Positions 23,275 through 35,517 of a DNA stretch of 64,000 nucleotides are shown in pieces. Origin of the DNA: Sparassis latifolia (Eukaryota > Basidiomycota > Agaricomycetes > Polyporales > Sparassidaceae). Each line of letters opens with the position of its first letter. Within the stretch, counting starts at the first letter, position 1. Location: the NCBI GenBank assembly GCA_018466975.1, contig CM031561.1:1116001-1180000 (forward strand). The letters are read 5' to 3'. Position numbers and translations under genes: made by a program. The notes beneath the pieces are model-generated. The model was not told the origin of the DNA. It worked only from the letters and a program-made list of their open reading frames with translations, and ran no database searches.

Positions 23275-25179
23275 TCAATACCGCTTCTGTCTCTTCGTGG
23301 GACCTGTTCCAGCTGTGTCTACTGAGGATATTGACATCGATCGCCTTGTCTAGTATTTAGGTCACAGCGTTCAGTAAAGCATACACAACAGGGAGATAGG
23401 CACAAACCTGTTTCCTACTCCGGGTGCTCCTCGTGCTGACGACACTCTGTGCTCTGTCCTCCCCTTCTCCCTCTGCTTCCGCACCCTCATTCTCGTCAAC
23501 ATCCATCGGCGTTCCTCCGCCCCCCTCTTCGTCTGCGCCCTCACTCTGCCTATTCGCTAGTCTCGCCTTCATGACTCTGATATCCTGATCTACCTTGTCA
23601 ACAACTTTCTTTGTCTCCACCAACGCTGTCGCCGCTTCAATCAAGCTCTCCAACTGTTGACAATTCTCCCGTGTGGGCATGACCAGCCGTGTGTGCGAGA
23701 TACCAAGTTCCGCAAAGACCTGGGCGACCTTGGGAGCAGCAGTGATCTTGGGCGCGGGGAGCTTGTAGGAACGAAGGTAAACCGGCTGGTGCGCGGCCTT
23801 CGTGGAGGGTCCATTGGTCGGTGGGACTTCCGTACGGTGAATACAATGCAGAGCATCTAAGGCCGTATCAGAGGTGCAGTGGCTGTTGGAGGGATGTCTC
23901 AACACTCACCGTAGGCAGCAGATTTTGCCGACTGGGCTTTCTTGGGAATCGCTTGTCCTAGAGATATCATGTTCGAGCCCGAGGGCGACGCTGAGACAGG
24001 GCTCTCCACCTCCGCACTGGAGTTCCCCTTTTTCTTTTTCTTGATGTCCATCTGCGATCCCGTAAGACCGTCCTCGTCCACTTGCAAGTCTGACAGCCCA
24101 GACTCGACGCCAAGTAGCGTGCGCAGTAATTCATCTCGATCCCTCTTGAATTGGCGCTCATTCTGCTCAAGCCGTTTCAGCTCGATGTATAGTGCTTCTT
24201 CTTCGTCTATCTGGTCCTGGGTGCGATTGCTCAGACTTGCCACGTACTTCTTGCGCGTCGTCTCCTTTTCTGAGAAGGGGCGGTCCCTCAATTGCCACTA
24301 CAGTTCGATTTATCGTGGGATGCTCACCTTTGTCGAACTGAAGACTGGAGATGAGCTGTGCCTTGCTTGCCTCGTCCCCGGCCCATGGCCGATTCCTTAC
24401 CAGCTTTCGGCAGACGCTGTAATAGCGATCTTTCAAGTCCTGATGACGCGATATAAGTGACCTTCCAGGATTCGATGTTGATAGCACATACTTCGAGGGT
24501 CCTTGGAGGCCCGCTGGGGAAGTCGTAGCGATCACCGACAACATAGAACCGTGAGTCGTACTCCCGCACGAGGTTGAACAGATAGTCTGTTTCTTCCTTC
24601 GTCCATTCCTTATCTTGGACCTCGTTACTAGAGGGCTCTCGGCTGCCAAGCGTGACACGCTCACCTTCAAGCAGGCGGGTGTACTCGTCTTGCGAATAGA
24701 CATAGGTGTTCGGCTGAACATTATATTTGGCAAATGGATACTCTAGAGATACATGGATATGCATGTTTGCAACGAGTGAACGAGAGCGCGAGAATCGGCA
24801 TACCAGCGTCAGGGTCTGTCCCAACCTTTGCCCAGTGCGACAGTCTCAGTGAGTCTGAGCGCACGCCGTTCCTGAAGGACTGCCAGTCCCTGTGGCGCAG
24901 TAAGTATGAGAAAGAATCCTCGAGAAAAAGTGGGCGCGGAAAGCGAGTTCACCACTTGACCTTGCCTCCGCCGCCGAGGTTAGGCTTCTGTTTGAGCCGA
25001 GGCTTCGCAAGCTGTGCGGCGAGTGTAGGAGCGGACGGACCGATGAGGGCGTAGAGCTCCCTAGGGATACCTTCGGGCTTGCGTGTAGCGGGGACTTTGC
25101 GTAGTTGGGATGGACCTGGTGTGGAGGATGGGTTAGGAAGAGCCAAGATGCTCCGAATGTCAGCAGCAGATGCAGCCAT
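23275..25179 (-). CDS. SWC4: SWR1/NuA4 complex subunit Swc4 (DMAP1) homologue
   Basis: Seven exons on the minus strand: 24953-25179, 24804-24889, 24492-24742, 24328-24439, 23910-24269, 23408-23856, 23275-23349; 519 codons. Family role: shared subunit of the SWR1 histone-exchange and NuA4 acetyltransferase complexes, with a SANT/Myb-like domain. The protein opens AASAADIRSILALPNP and GIPRELYALIG. It then has YPFAKYNVQPNTYVYSQDEY, the SANT-like helices WTKEETDYLFNLVREYDSRF, DRYDFP.GPPRTLEDLKDRYY, and the coiled region EEEALYIELKRLEQNE with FKRDRDELLRTLLGVESGL. A KKKKKG patch and an acidic linker precede the tail ending TKRQKRY. No frame break was found. The start ATG at 25179 was chosen because the upstream in-frame codon is TTG. 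Confidence 0.9.
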
Positions 25180-25440
25180 GAGGATTCCAAATGGCAACGC
25201 TAGCGATTAGAATGTCCCGAAGATAATAAATACGGAAGCTGGAACTTCAATCTGCAAGGAAGCCGGACAGAAAGCTCTTGAAAGAGAAGCGTGAATCCAC
25301 AGTGATGGCGGTTGGGAGAGAGAGGCGGCAATAGTAGTTTACAAGGCGAACTATTGCTTGTTTTCGGAGTTTGAATCTTCGTAACTAAAGTGGTTGTGTA
25401 GTTTGTAATCGGCAAGGCGCGCTTGCTAGAACTACTTGCC

Positions 25441-26099
25441 ATGACCAGCATGTTCTCTCGCTCTCTGGCGAACGCGATTTTCCGCCGGAATATCACCCGG
25501 ACCCCATGTATCAGGACTCTGCACACTTCTAGACCCGTATTGAACGCGTCAGGCGCGTTGAATAACATCCTCGAGGGCGTTGCTCTTCCGGTGCAAGTCA
25601 AGACGGTAACCGCCCGAGGTATCCACCTGGTCGACGGAATGATACTCCCATCTGCTTGTATCTTCCTTGACGCAAAGGTCTTCTTGTGGAATGTGCCGGA
25701 GAAGCTGTGGGAAGGATGGGAGAAGAAGCATTTCGAGATCTTTGAGATGGTCGTGCCCAAGCCTGGTAGGTTTCGTGGTCGTAATCCTCGTCCCGAGGGT
25801 TGCGTATGTATTGCAGGCGAATTCTGACTTCTCATTGATAGAGATACTCCTTTTTGGTACGGGCCAGAGAGTAGCTGTGCTACCGCCTGCCCTACATCAG
25901 TACTTAAGGCAAACAGGTATTCAAGTAGACGTGATGGACACCGTTCGTTATTGTACCCTGCGTGGTGAGATTCCTACTCATGCCATACCTCTATTCGCAG
26001 CGTAATGCATGTTCGACATATAACTTGCTCGCCGAAGAAGGTCGTCAGGTTGCCGCTGCTCTACTTCCAATGTCTCCAAAAAGCTGGCGCACTGCTTGA
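25441..26099 (+). CDS. NDUFAF3/Mth938-like mitochondrial complex I assembly factor
   Basis: Three exons, 25441-25765, 25842-25942, 26001-26099; 174 codons. Family role: NDUFAF3 is a matrix protein that works with NDUFAF4 in early complex I assembly. The N-terminus (MFSRSLANAIFRRNITRT, HTSRPVL) looks like a mitochondrial presequence. The core matches the Mth938/DUF498 fold: LLFGTGQRVAVLPPALHQYL, QVDVMDTRNACSTYNLLAEEGR and VAAALLP near the end. Length is normal for the family. It shares a 261-bp divergent promoter with SWC4 and lies 0.9 kb from the complex I subunit NDUFA8. Confidence 0.87.
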
Positions 26100-26282
26100 T
26101 CTCATGCATGACATTTATTCTTGGAGACTGCTGAGAAGATGATACATGTGTACCAACCTGCCAAAACACTCCCGGAAGTCATTGGTTGCTGTGGCACAGA
26201 ACTCGTGCTATCGCTGCAGCTCCACCATACTCGAGTACATCGGCTCTGGCTGTATCCTACGCTCTCCAGAGAAGGCGTTCGT

Positions 26283-26895
26283 CTATGCTGACTCTGGAGC
26301 AGCCTTCCGCTTCCCCTTGCGCGCAGCTGCTATTTCCGCTTCGTCCTCTTCATCGAATAACGAAGGCATCACGACTTTGACAGGCAATAGCTGACCTGTA
26401 GAACAGTATTGATGGATCGAGAAATGGTGATTTCATCGAATATATCAAGTGGGAATGTACGCCACATAAGGAGAGATGTATCGAACTCACCATTTTCGTC
26501 CTTGAATTGCACAAAGACTGGTTCCCAGTTTACTAGCACACTTTGCACGATCGCCTCTGGGTTCAGCACCTCATACCTCCCGGTCGGACGTCCCCTCTCT
26601 CTAATGCTCTTGCTGAGCTCGAAGTCCTTCACGCCTCCCACCTTGGGAACCGGCTCCTCGTCTACATCCATGCCATCTGGGTTAGAGAGTTTCGCATCGA
26701 TAACACTGGATTGCAGGGCTGTCAGTGCCTCAGCTTTCAGAGATTCAATTGTGGCCGTTATAGGTGCGGTGAGGAAGACCGTAAGTTTGTGTGTCTTGAG
26801 CAATAGGATGTATGTTTTCGGTTGTGCTCTCGGAGGCTATACACACCATCGCTTTAGTGCCACAGTGTGCGATCAGTATCATCGCTGCATACCAT
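26283..26895 (-). CDS. Small protein of unknown function; coding starts with an ATG-only exon
   Basis: Three coding exons on the minus strand: 26893-26895 (just ATG), 26491-26836, 26283-26395; 153 codons, exact. The first intron (26837-26892, GTATGC..TATAG) follows the start codon directly, and the next exon reads PPRAQPKTYILLLKTHKLTVFLT. This looks ubiquitin-like in its beta pattern at the N-terminus, but I cannot name a family. An acidic MDVDEEP patch, RERGRPTGRYEVL and a KGKRKAAPE basic end follow. The intron 26396-26490 (95 bp) is longer than most here. Divergent from NDUFA8 with about 140 bp between starts. Confidence 0.65.
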
Positions 26896-27036
26896 GATGA
26901 GCACGCCTGCTCAGTGAACGCGCACAAGAACGCGGTGCCAGTGGGCGCGGGATGTTTACCGAAACCAAACTCCGACACGTAGGCGCCGAGCGACGCTCAC
27001 CGTTACGTGCCGACGTGCAACGGTCATTCTCCCGCC

Positions 27037-27812
27037 ATGAGCGTGTACCACAACCCGGCGGAGTCCTCAAAGCCTTACAAGGACCCCACTCCTCTCCCGG
27101 ACGATGTCCCCAAGGTGGAGGAGCTAGGAACCACCAGTGCACCACTGAAGAGTGCCGCGTTCTTCATGGGAGCGTACTGCAAGGACTACAATGGTGTGTA
27201 CATAATGTCTCTCACTTTCAATGCTGCAGCGCGAACCGTTGTGCTATCATCTACTTCTACTTCATTTGATTTGAATGATGCCCTGGCTGCTCAATCACTC
27301 ACATTCCGATCCAGAGGATTTCATGCTCTGCAAGGCGGAGAGCCGTGACCCGGAACACTGTTTGAAGGAAGGCAGGAGAGTGACAAGATGTGCGGCCGAC
27401 CTGTACGCGTCTCCCGATTTTTTCTGCTAGCCGGCCCTGCTCATGCATGATACGTGTGAAGAATCGCCAAGATGCGCGACCACTGCGCCCAGGAGTTCGA
27501 ACAGCACTGGAATTGCCTGGAACGCAACAACCAGGTTCGTTCCCCCAGTCCGTAATGCGTCATGTTTATGTTTTTATGATGGAAATTACAGGAGTACTAT
27601 TCTTGCCGCAAACCCGAGCGAACGCTGAACAATTGCATGTTCGAAAGATTGGTATGTGTCGCTCTCCGTTTGCAACATCCTCCCAACGGTGAACTTAACG
27701 TGACGATTCTTGCGTACGGCAGGGCTTGACCAAGACTATTCCTGGTGTCCCTGAAGGCGCAACTCCGGTCCATGAGCTCAAAAATCCTGTCTATACTCGT
27801 GTGCAGAAGTAG
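27037..27812 (+). CDS. NADH:ubiquinone oxidoreductase subunit NDUFA8-like (twin CHCH)
   Basis: Five exons, 27037-27193, 27315-27402, 27462-27534, 27592-27651, 27723-27812; 155 codons. Family role: accessory subunit on the intermembrane-space face of complex I, imported by Mia40/Erv1 and stabilised by disulfides. Twin CX9C-type motifs are visible: C..DYNEDFMLC with CLKEGRRVTRC, then CAQEFEQHWNC with CRKPERTLNNC. The tail (GLTKTIPGVPEGATPVHELKNPVY) is typical of the fungal subunit. Start is the ATG in gccATGag; the upstream in-frame codon GTG was rejected. No frame break. Confidence 0.9.
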
Positions 27813-28361
27813 AATCTCTGCGTCTATACATGCATTTGAAGACGGCAATATTTGGATGAGTCCTTCCAGGCTGTGTACGCACTGCATCGTCGAGATGGTA
27901 CAGCGTAAGACAGACGGTAATGCACGCCAAGTTTAGCGACCTTGAACCTGAATACAACGTGCACGATGAACGATGCGCACGATGTTGCGATATGTATATT
28001 GAGTAAATCCCGTGCGGTACGATTTGTTCCTGCAACCCACTTACCGCGCAAATTAGTGCAAAATGGTCCACCTATCAGTGACGGTAACGGAGGAATGTCT
28101 GAGACTGCTGACATAGGATCGCGGTCTGGTATCCACATAGCATTGGCAAGTCGTAATACATACGTATCTTGGTAGATGTGCTCGTCTAAGCGCGTCTTCG
28201 TCCTCGTCTGCACCTCCGGACGTTCCATTGCGCGTCCTAGGTGTCAAGACAGTAGCACCAACGTGGGCTAGACATATCCTAGTGAAGTCAACTCCATAGT
28301 GAATCTCAATATCAGTCATTGATATCCGAAAACCGCAGGGCGAAATTGACGATAATGGCGA
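27813..28361. other. Intergenic, convergent 3' ends
   Basis: About 550 bp between the stop codons of NDUFA8 and VTC1. No supported feature is seen. Confidence 0.5.
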
Positions 28362-28900
28362 CTAAAATAACGTCAATAGGACACACGTATGTGCATGAAA
28401 CAACACCAGCTTACTCAACAAAGCAATGCACAATATTGTCTGAGCAGAAGGTTAGACTATATATTTACGCTGTAGCCGAGAGAACTCACCGGGCCGACCC
28501 TGTCATCATACGGACCGCGTCCACCTCGTCGAATAGATGCAGCACGCCAGTGATACGTGTACAGCGCGTACACCATGACTGCCATGGCTATGGGTAATGT
28601 CGTAAGAAAGGATTACTTCTGAAAGAGACGACACACCGACCAACAACGGAGAACATGGCCGCGCTAATCCTTCCGACCTGAAGGAGACGTTCAAACTCAC
28701 GACATCATATTCGACAAAATGAACTGACTTACCTTATCTCCGAAGTTCAACAAACCCACCGCAAGTCCTCCCAGCACAACTGTGAAATGCAACCATGACA
28801 AAAACGTACGCTCATTGGCGAAAGAGACTTTGGGTTCCACTCGGACAGGGAGGGCAATGCGTTTGGCGGCCGTACGCTGCAGTAAGGGCTGTGTCGACAT
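28362..28900 (-). CDS. VTC1: Vacuolar transporter chaperone subunit 1 (VTC1)
   Basis: Four exons on the minus strand: 28733-28900, 28641-28677, 28490-28587, 28362-28439; 126 codons, against 129 in yeast. Family role: small DUF202 membrane subunit of the VTC polyphosphate polymerase, moving nascent polyphosphate into the vacuole. The conserved [20 protein letters not shown] segment precedes the first transmembrane helix ([13 protein letters not shown]). A second helix spans [19 protein letters not shown], followed by [21 protein letters not shown], and a third helix ends the protein. All family landmarks are intact. Divergent from THO7 with a 304-bp shared promoter. Confidence 0.92.
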
Positions 28901-29204
28901 GATGGGAGTTGACAGAAGTCGAAGACCGAGTAAAAGGAGGAGACTCCGTTCCAGTGTGTTAGACCAATTTGGCAGGTGAGCACGAACGTGCGCTTCGTCA
29001 CAGGCTCCTATTTGCTTCCTTCGGTCACATCATTTTACGTCACAATTTTTGCATTCCGCGAATATGCCTATTATGTATTGTCACCTACTGTCACACACCT
29101 CCATTTCCAGTCGACTGCTCATCATATCGACTTCGAGTCCTCGTCTGTCTCGTAACATTCTTGCATCCTCTAACGAGCGTAGCTTTGTGTTGAACAACAC
29201 AGTG

Positions 29205-30461
29205 ATGTCCGGCGTCGAAATGAGTACGAATGACACAGAAAAGGCGTATGTCGTACCACCGCTAAGTGTGCAGCAAGAAGGTGAGTTTTCAGCGTGTCTG
29301 CGATTCCCGAGAACGTGCTCACCGTAGTCTCATCCTATGCCCAGACGCTATCATTCACACACGGATTACGAACGACGAGAAGGCTCTCCGTCGAGTGACC
29401 AAGAAATTTCACAACTACACGTCTGTGGCGTACTCTCCCATTGTTCCACCTTCCTCCCCAACAACTGCATCTGCCTCTGCCGACGATGCACGCGAAGCTT
29501 TTCTCGTGGAACTGGCATCATTCCACTTGTCGCTTAAAAAGAGCCTTATGGTATGCGAGGCCGAAGCACGCCAAGTCCAGGAGTATCAAAGGAGAGGGAA
29601 CGAATAGGTGCGTTATGCTGGTCACATTAATATCTTTCATTGAACAATGTTGTCATTGTCTCCGAATAGCTGCAGAACATGATCGTCTGCGAGGACAGAT
29701 CGAACAACTCAAGACTGATCTGGAGTACGCTCAGCTGGAACGGAAACGGAAGATCGAATACGATGTGGTTGCTGAAAAAGTGAACACGCTTCCAAGCAGG
29801 GAAGAGCTCGAAGAGTGCGTCATCTCTTTTATATCAAGCTCTGATTGGTCGGTTGCTCAAGCACCGCGGATATCAAAGGACAATAAGGTCGTTGGAAAAT
29901 GACATGGCAGCCATCCGCGCCGAACATGACAACCAACATCGTAACATTCAAGCCCAGAAGACAGCCCTGGACGTGATAATTCACGACCTCAGCACGCTCC
30001 GTCTCATGGGTAAACAGGATGCCGCAGAAACATCTCGTCAGGCTACACCCACACCTGAAGCACCCGAGGGCGAGCAAGAAGACGTTGACATGGACGGCTC
30101 AGCGAGTGTTCACACAAGAGAGGAGTCGGGCGAGCTCCATGAGGACAAGGAGCCTGTTGACAATGACAAGGAGTCGGACGACGACATTCCCTTGGCGAAG
30201 ACGCTTCTGAGCGCAGCTGCGAGGTCATTTCTACCAGGAAGGTCTCGTACATCAACTCCGGCGTTGCACGCCTCAACGTCACATTCCACGCCAGCGGCTT
30301 CGCACTCGACCAAGGAAGACGAAGATGATATCGAGATGGGGGAGTTGGCAGAAGAGCCGACAGGTGCGAAGGTGAAGGTCAGGAAGGCGAGGGAGGAAGA
30401 GCTGGAAGAGGGCGAAGCTAGTGACTCAAGCAGCGAGCTGTCCGAGCTGCCTGACGATTGA
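29205..30461 (+). CDS. THO complex subunit 7 (THOC7/Mft1) homologue, one frame break
   Basis: Four exons, 29205-29280, 29345-29607, 29670-29814, 29879-30461; 355 codons if one A is added to the AAA at 29588-29590. Family role: coiled-coil subunit of the THO/TREX complex coupling transcription to mRNA export. Characteristic segments: RITNDEKALRRVTKKFHNY, LASFHLSLKKSLMVCEAEA, AEHDRLRGQIEQLKTDLEYAQ and RKRKIEYDVVAEKVNTLPS, predicted long coiled coils. The C-terminal 170 residues are acidic and Ser/Glu-rich. Without the extra base the frame runs into a TAG just before a good donor, which is unlikely for a core gene. It converges on tRNase Z with 50 bp between stops. Confidence 0.87.
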
Positions 30462-30511
30462 TCTCGTCAGTTCTCGTGGTATCTCAGTTTTATGTGGACT
30501 CTGCCTTTTTA

Positions 30512-31777
30512 TTATCTTCGTGGCTCTACGTCGAAGGTCATCAGGTCTCTGCAGCGAACCACTTCTCCCTGGAATTCACTTTCGGCTAGTTTGCCAATGG
30601 CCTCCATCACTTTTCTCGCACCCCCATCTACGTCGTCATTCCCCGGGTATCGTGCCGAGAAATGGTTGAGTGCCAGCTTCTTCGCATGTATACGTGTCGC
30701 AAATGCCCCTGCCATCTGCGGCGTAGAGTGCCCTCGGGACTTGGCGCGTGCTTCAACGCTCTCGTACGTATCTCCTTCCTTTGTGTTAGAATCAATTCCT
30801 GGCAGATGCGCATTGGTTGCCTCGTGAATCAAAAGGTCTGTATTGAGAGCTAAGTCCGCGATAGGTGACGGATCGTAAGTGTCGCCGAGGATGACCAGCT
30901 TGCGACCAGGCCGTCGTGGAGGCCCGTGCAACACGGTACCGTCGGAGAGCTGAACGCTCTCCCCTTGCTGCAGGCGGCTCATAACCGACATTGGCGTCTT
31001 CGTGCGCTTGAGCTCAGGTATGTACTTTTTCGGATCCATCTTCCCGGGCACAGGCAGCTCTGTCACGACATACCCTACGCAGGGCACGGAGTGCAAGATC
31101 GGCGCGGCGGAGACAGTTACTTGTGCGTCCATGTAAATTTCAGGCCACACGCCGTCGACTTGTGAGAAATTCTGCCCGCTGAGCTCAGACATGTACGGCG
31201 CCATGGAGGTGTGATCGCTCGAAGGAGGATCAGACGGGAAGCGCAGCTCGTGCACGACGTAAGGTGCTCCGAGGAGCGTGTGCGTGTACGTGAGGCCGTT
31301 GCGGACATATGCGCGTGTGCCAAGAGGGCCGTAGATCTCCAGGGGCTACTGGAAGATCGTTGAGCGTCGGAGGGGTTTCGGAAAACCGTGTCGGACACTC
31401 ACCGGGAGATGCTCGTCCGTGTTCACATTAGCCCGAGGATCCTCTACACCATCTGCTGTGCCCCCCGCGCCGTTCAGACGGCTTGCGAGGAGAGGCAAAA
31501 GACCGAATATGTGGTCTCCTGCAATGTAAGGTCAGGCATTGCGCAGAAACACCTGTCTGGGAGACGCACCGTGTGTATGCGTGATGAAGATTTTCTGAAT
31601 GCGGCCCATCTTCACTGAGCTCTTCTGGATCTGGTGTTGAGTAGCCTCACCGCAGTCGAACAGCCAGACATCTCCGTTCAGCCGCAGGGCGAGGGCAGAG
31701 TGGTTCCGGGTAGACGACGGCTGTGCGGAGGCGCTCCCGAGGATGGTGACGTTCACGGAGGACAACTGCTGCGCCAT
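30512..31777 (-). CDS. Ribonuclease Z, short form (ELAC1-like)
   Basis: Three exons on the minus strand: 31570-31777, 31403-31518, 30512-31345; 385 codons. Family role: metallo-beta-lactamase endonuclease that removes the tRNA 3' trailer. The zinc motif THTHGDH (about residues 67-73) spans the first intron. Other landmarks: [75 protein letters not shown] (HST motif) and [10 protein letters not shown]. The lack of a long N-terminal half distinguishes it from ELAC2/Trz1 long forms. No clear presequence, so nuclear or cytosolic location is inferred. Confidence 0.9.
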
Positions 31778-32401
31778 ACGTCATGAAGTTCGTGGACAGT
31801 GTATTCGACGATGCAAGATCCAGAGATGCCTCGTATGCGGAATTGCGGCAGAGTACATCGATTGCCCGATAATAAATGTCTCTGACTCCTTGCAATTGCC
31901 ACCGCGAGTCAGCAGAGACGACTCCGAGATTGCATTGAGCTCCGGCGGAAGGATGATGATAGTACTGCCGGAATGCCACTCCAGTCTCTGAAGCTTTGAA
32001 AGAAAGTCGACACGGAACGTGATGAAAGGCAGAACGATATTCGCCGCTCGCTGCGATATGTACGTACATACAAGAATACATGTACACCGAGAACAGGCCG
32101 TCGCAACGAAGCGGCATGCTCAATTGCAATGCATGCGCGGTACACTGCAGTCGTCAACGCAATTGGTTGGCCAACGCAGATGGCGACGAGAGTAAATTAC
32201 TGATACGGATAAGTGGTAGGCGATATAAGTGGCAGGCGACTTTATACGGCAGTAATGTCCAAAGACCCAAGTAGAATGCGAGAGTATATGCATGCAGCCA
32301 CCCTGGCCCCGGCCGTGTCCGTATCCGAACCCGCTCGACCGGCGGGCAGCTGGTGACTTGCTGGCGGCGCGCATCCTGAAAGACGGGAGGCGGGAGGCGC
32401 G
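31778..32401. other. Intergenic region with a short imperfect tandem repeat
   Basis: About 620 bp between NEM1 and tRNase Z, both on the minus strand. A two-copy near-repeat of ATAAGTGGYAGGCGA is seen at about 32208-32237. No gene supported. Confidence 0.45.
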
Positions 32402-34033
32402 TCAGGAAAAGCCGCGGATGCCCAGTATGCGCCGGACATCGCTGGTGAAGCGAAGGGAGTCAAGGACAGGCAGCAGGTCAAGAAGCGCCTCATCGTGCGC
32501 ATCATGCGTCCATCCCTCTATTGGAATACCGTTGGCTACCCGCGGAAGCCCACATCAGCACTAAAATCGAGCAGCCGGGCAGCGACGCACGCACCCTCGT
32601 TCACACTGTAGCATGTGGGTGAGTTGTCGATTAGACAGACTCGTGAGAGGTCTTGTTCTATAATGGACAGGTCCTTGGTATACGATCCATTCGGGAGCAG
32701 TGTACAGGACTAGCGGTGCCACAGGCAGATTCAGATTTAGGACCCGAAGAGACAAGCACTTGCACACACCTCCCTGAAAAATCGGCGGCCGAACATTCCA
32801 CGACCCGCATCTAGCCAGTCAATGACAGGATCGGCATACTCTTGCATGGATGCCGTAAATATAACGAGCGTGTACCACCCCGAGACCTGCGGGACGAAAT
32901 GCGAATGTTACCACCGCCGGATTGTTCACATTGCGCAGAACCAACCTTTCTGAGAAAGTAGTCGACAAAAGGGCGCTTGTACACATGGTAGAGCGTACTT
33001 CGGCCACCGAGCACAACCTCCACCATGTGCCCTGCGCCCTTGTTCCTCCGCCCGAATATACCACCCAGCCCAAGGAGGCCTGAGCCGCCGGTAGAACTGG
33101 CGTATATTGGCCGCGAAGTGGAATGAATGAGCGTTTCATCGAGGTCCAGTACGAGCGTCTTTGGCCAGTGGAAGGGCGTCGTCTTGTGTGTGGCGACGGT
33201 TGGAGGGGTGGAAGAACGAGAAGGGGTATTGCTGTGAGTGCCTTGGGATGTGGACGGTGAGATGGCCGACGCAAGGGGGGGCGCAAGGGCGTCGTGTCTT
33301 CATAGGATAATTGTTCCGGAAGGCGGTGCACGGTAATGGAAGCTGCAGGTATCGGTGGTGGGCTTACAGATGGGGTCGGGGGTGGTGAGGGGAATGGAAC
33401 AGACAGCAATGGTGGAACTGCGGGCTTTGACGGGGGAGGTGACAGTGGTGGAGGGTTTGCAGGCGGAAAGGTGAGGTTTACGACGACCGACTTCTCGTCC
33501 CTTGCCTCGTCTTCAGTGTCCTTCTCCTCGTCGTCAGTGGCGTCCACGACAGCAATCTCATTCGTGCTCTGCACGACACCCTGGCGGGTCAGCGACCGCC
33601 AGCCGGCACAGATAGCATCCCATAGCAGGAGGATAATGCGGACGAAGAAGACGCGTCTGAGGATGCTATGCGCACTGCTGCTGTTCTGCTGGATGGGTCT
33701 CTCGGGTGAGGCAACGGACTGCCTGCGAGATGGGGGACGAGACGGGCGTCGAGATGGGTGCGAAGGAGACTGACCGGCAGATGGTGGCAGAGGGTTGACC
33801 TCGGCTGGCGACGAGAGTGAACGTCTGATCGACCACCTGCCTGTGGACGAGCTGGGGATTGGGATCCGAAAGGACATGGTCGACCATGTTCTGACCCGCT
33901 GGAGGTAGACATCCTGAGTGTTGTCGCTGTTCGAGGAGAGAAGAGCGGCGGTCTCTGCTATGGGCGTCGAGGGCGGTGTTCGCGGAGAAGCCAAGACATC
34001 GAATTGGCGAGAGATGTAAGTGAGAGAATTCAT
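32402..34033 (-). CDS. NEM1: Nem1-type NIF/HAD phosphatase, one frame break
   Basis: Four exons on the minus strand: 32946-34033, 32770-32886, 32595-32709, 32402-32535; 484 codons if one base is added to the seven-base G run at 33275-33281. Family role: catalytic subunit of the Nem1-Spo7 phosphatase on the nuclear envelope/ER that dephosphorylates the lipin Pah1. N-terminus [21 protein letters not shown]; a hydrophobic span ([17 protein letters not shown]); Pro/Ser-rich linker; then the FCP1/NIF catalytic domain with [70 protein letters not shown] and GIPIEGW. An upstream in-frame ATG at 34204 would add 57 residues. The tail [15 protein letters not shown] is typical. Confidence 0.88.
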
Positions 34034-35517
34034 CTGCGGGGGGCGGCTGCCCACAGACTGTGAGGGAGAGAGGAGAGGCAGACAGGCTTGCAGGATATCC
34101 GGGACGAGGTCGAGCAGCACAAAAGTGGGTCGACTCGACGCCGGCAAGCGGAGCTCGCCTTCGCGCGTGTCTCCAGCGCTCGTCATGTGTGCCGGCGTCC
34201 ACATCGTCCTCGACGCTCTCGACGTCCATCTCTTATTCTTTCTCCAAGCCCTCGTCAGCGAACGTTGCTGCCTCGTCCGTCCCCTATCTCCTCAGCTATC
34301 GTTCTCATCGTACCAGCTGATACACCTGCTACTCCCTCTCGTTTCGGCTATCCTTTCTGCAGACCCGGATTCCGTGTGTGTTCTCCTCGACTCTTCCTCG
34401 CCTTCGATGCAATCACCCCGCATAACTCCTATCGATCCTCTACACGTGTATTAAGACTCCTCCCAATCATACCGCCTCATCAAACGTGCGATCGTCCCTG
34501 AGAGCTTCTGCTGATATATACAGCTCTGACAAGATACACGCTGCTGCACCTTAAGCTGAGATAACGCTACTCATGCCAGCTCGCTTCGCTCGGTTCCTAT
34601 CGCTTCTTCTGCTTGTAAACTCTCAGGTGAGGACGGAGCACACAAGTTTGACCTCTACACAACCATTCCGTTTGTCATGGGACTCCGGATCTTGCACTTG
34701 ACCTGACGGGTGACACACCGATGGGCCCACCTGAACCTCATCGTACGTGATATCAACCTCATCGTACGTGATATCAGTCCACCTGCGCCACTGTTCTACA
34801 CGACACAGCTACCACTCGCGAGAGGTACCTTCATCGAACAGCCGACAACGTCACTTAATGCATGCTACATGCAATGTCTGCGCTTGATGGCCGTGGAATA
34901 CAAAGCACAGTAAGACGCTCTTGACGACCGTTAAGAAAATATATTCGCCACGGGACTACGTACTTCCGGACGCTGAGGACTTTCCAGGTTTCACCGACGG
35001 TCTCTTGGACTCCGGTAGACTTTTTCGTGCCTTCGCCGCTCTTTGTCCGTCGCATCACTCTGGGTTGGATAGAGGATGTTTTACAGTTTTCTGCGACCCT
35101 TTAATCGGATTCTCTGGCTTTCGACATCTTCCAAGGGCCCTCTGCAAGAAATACTCATTGTAAGTGATGCCTTCTCTGTGGACCGTCAATGCTTCGCGGG
35201 TCCACGGGAAGTGTGTTCGAAGGGAGATCATGCATTTCCTGAATGTGCAAGTCGGTAGACTTGTTGAGATGTACTCTATGCAATATTTATTAATGGTATT
35301 TTTTCGACACTATAGAGTCGAAGCCACTATTAATGGTATTCAATTCATTCAATCTGCCTATATACGATCCGCAAACGGAGCCGCAGTCATAGATCTTTCA
35401 TAAGTCGAAGCCGGTCGGTACTGAGTTCGAATAACGCGGTCAGATTCAATTCATTCAATCATCGCCTATATACAGATACCGCAAACGGAGCCGCAGTTTT
35501 ACATTCGATCTGATCTT
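34034..35517. other. Intergenic region with short repeats
   Basis: About 1.5 kb upstream of NEM1 and downstream of the minus-strand MFS gene. Only weak open frames. It contains a two-copy tandem repeat at 34736-34776 and the first copy of a longer direct repeat near 35.34 kb. Confidence 0.5.
34736..34776. repeat. Two-copy tandem repeat, about 21 bp unit
   Basis: The unit CCTCATCGTACGTGATATCA occurs twice head to tail (34736-34755 and 34757-34776), separated by a single A. The unit contains the self-complementary core TCGTACGA-like TCGTACGT. Function unknown. Confidence 0.85.

Noticed and set aside
33336..33773. Gly-rich open frame of about 145 codons on the plus strand
   Set aside because: It is the exact antisense of the Pro/Ser-rich linker of NEM1; composition is explained by that gene.
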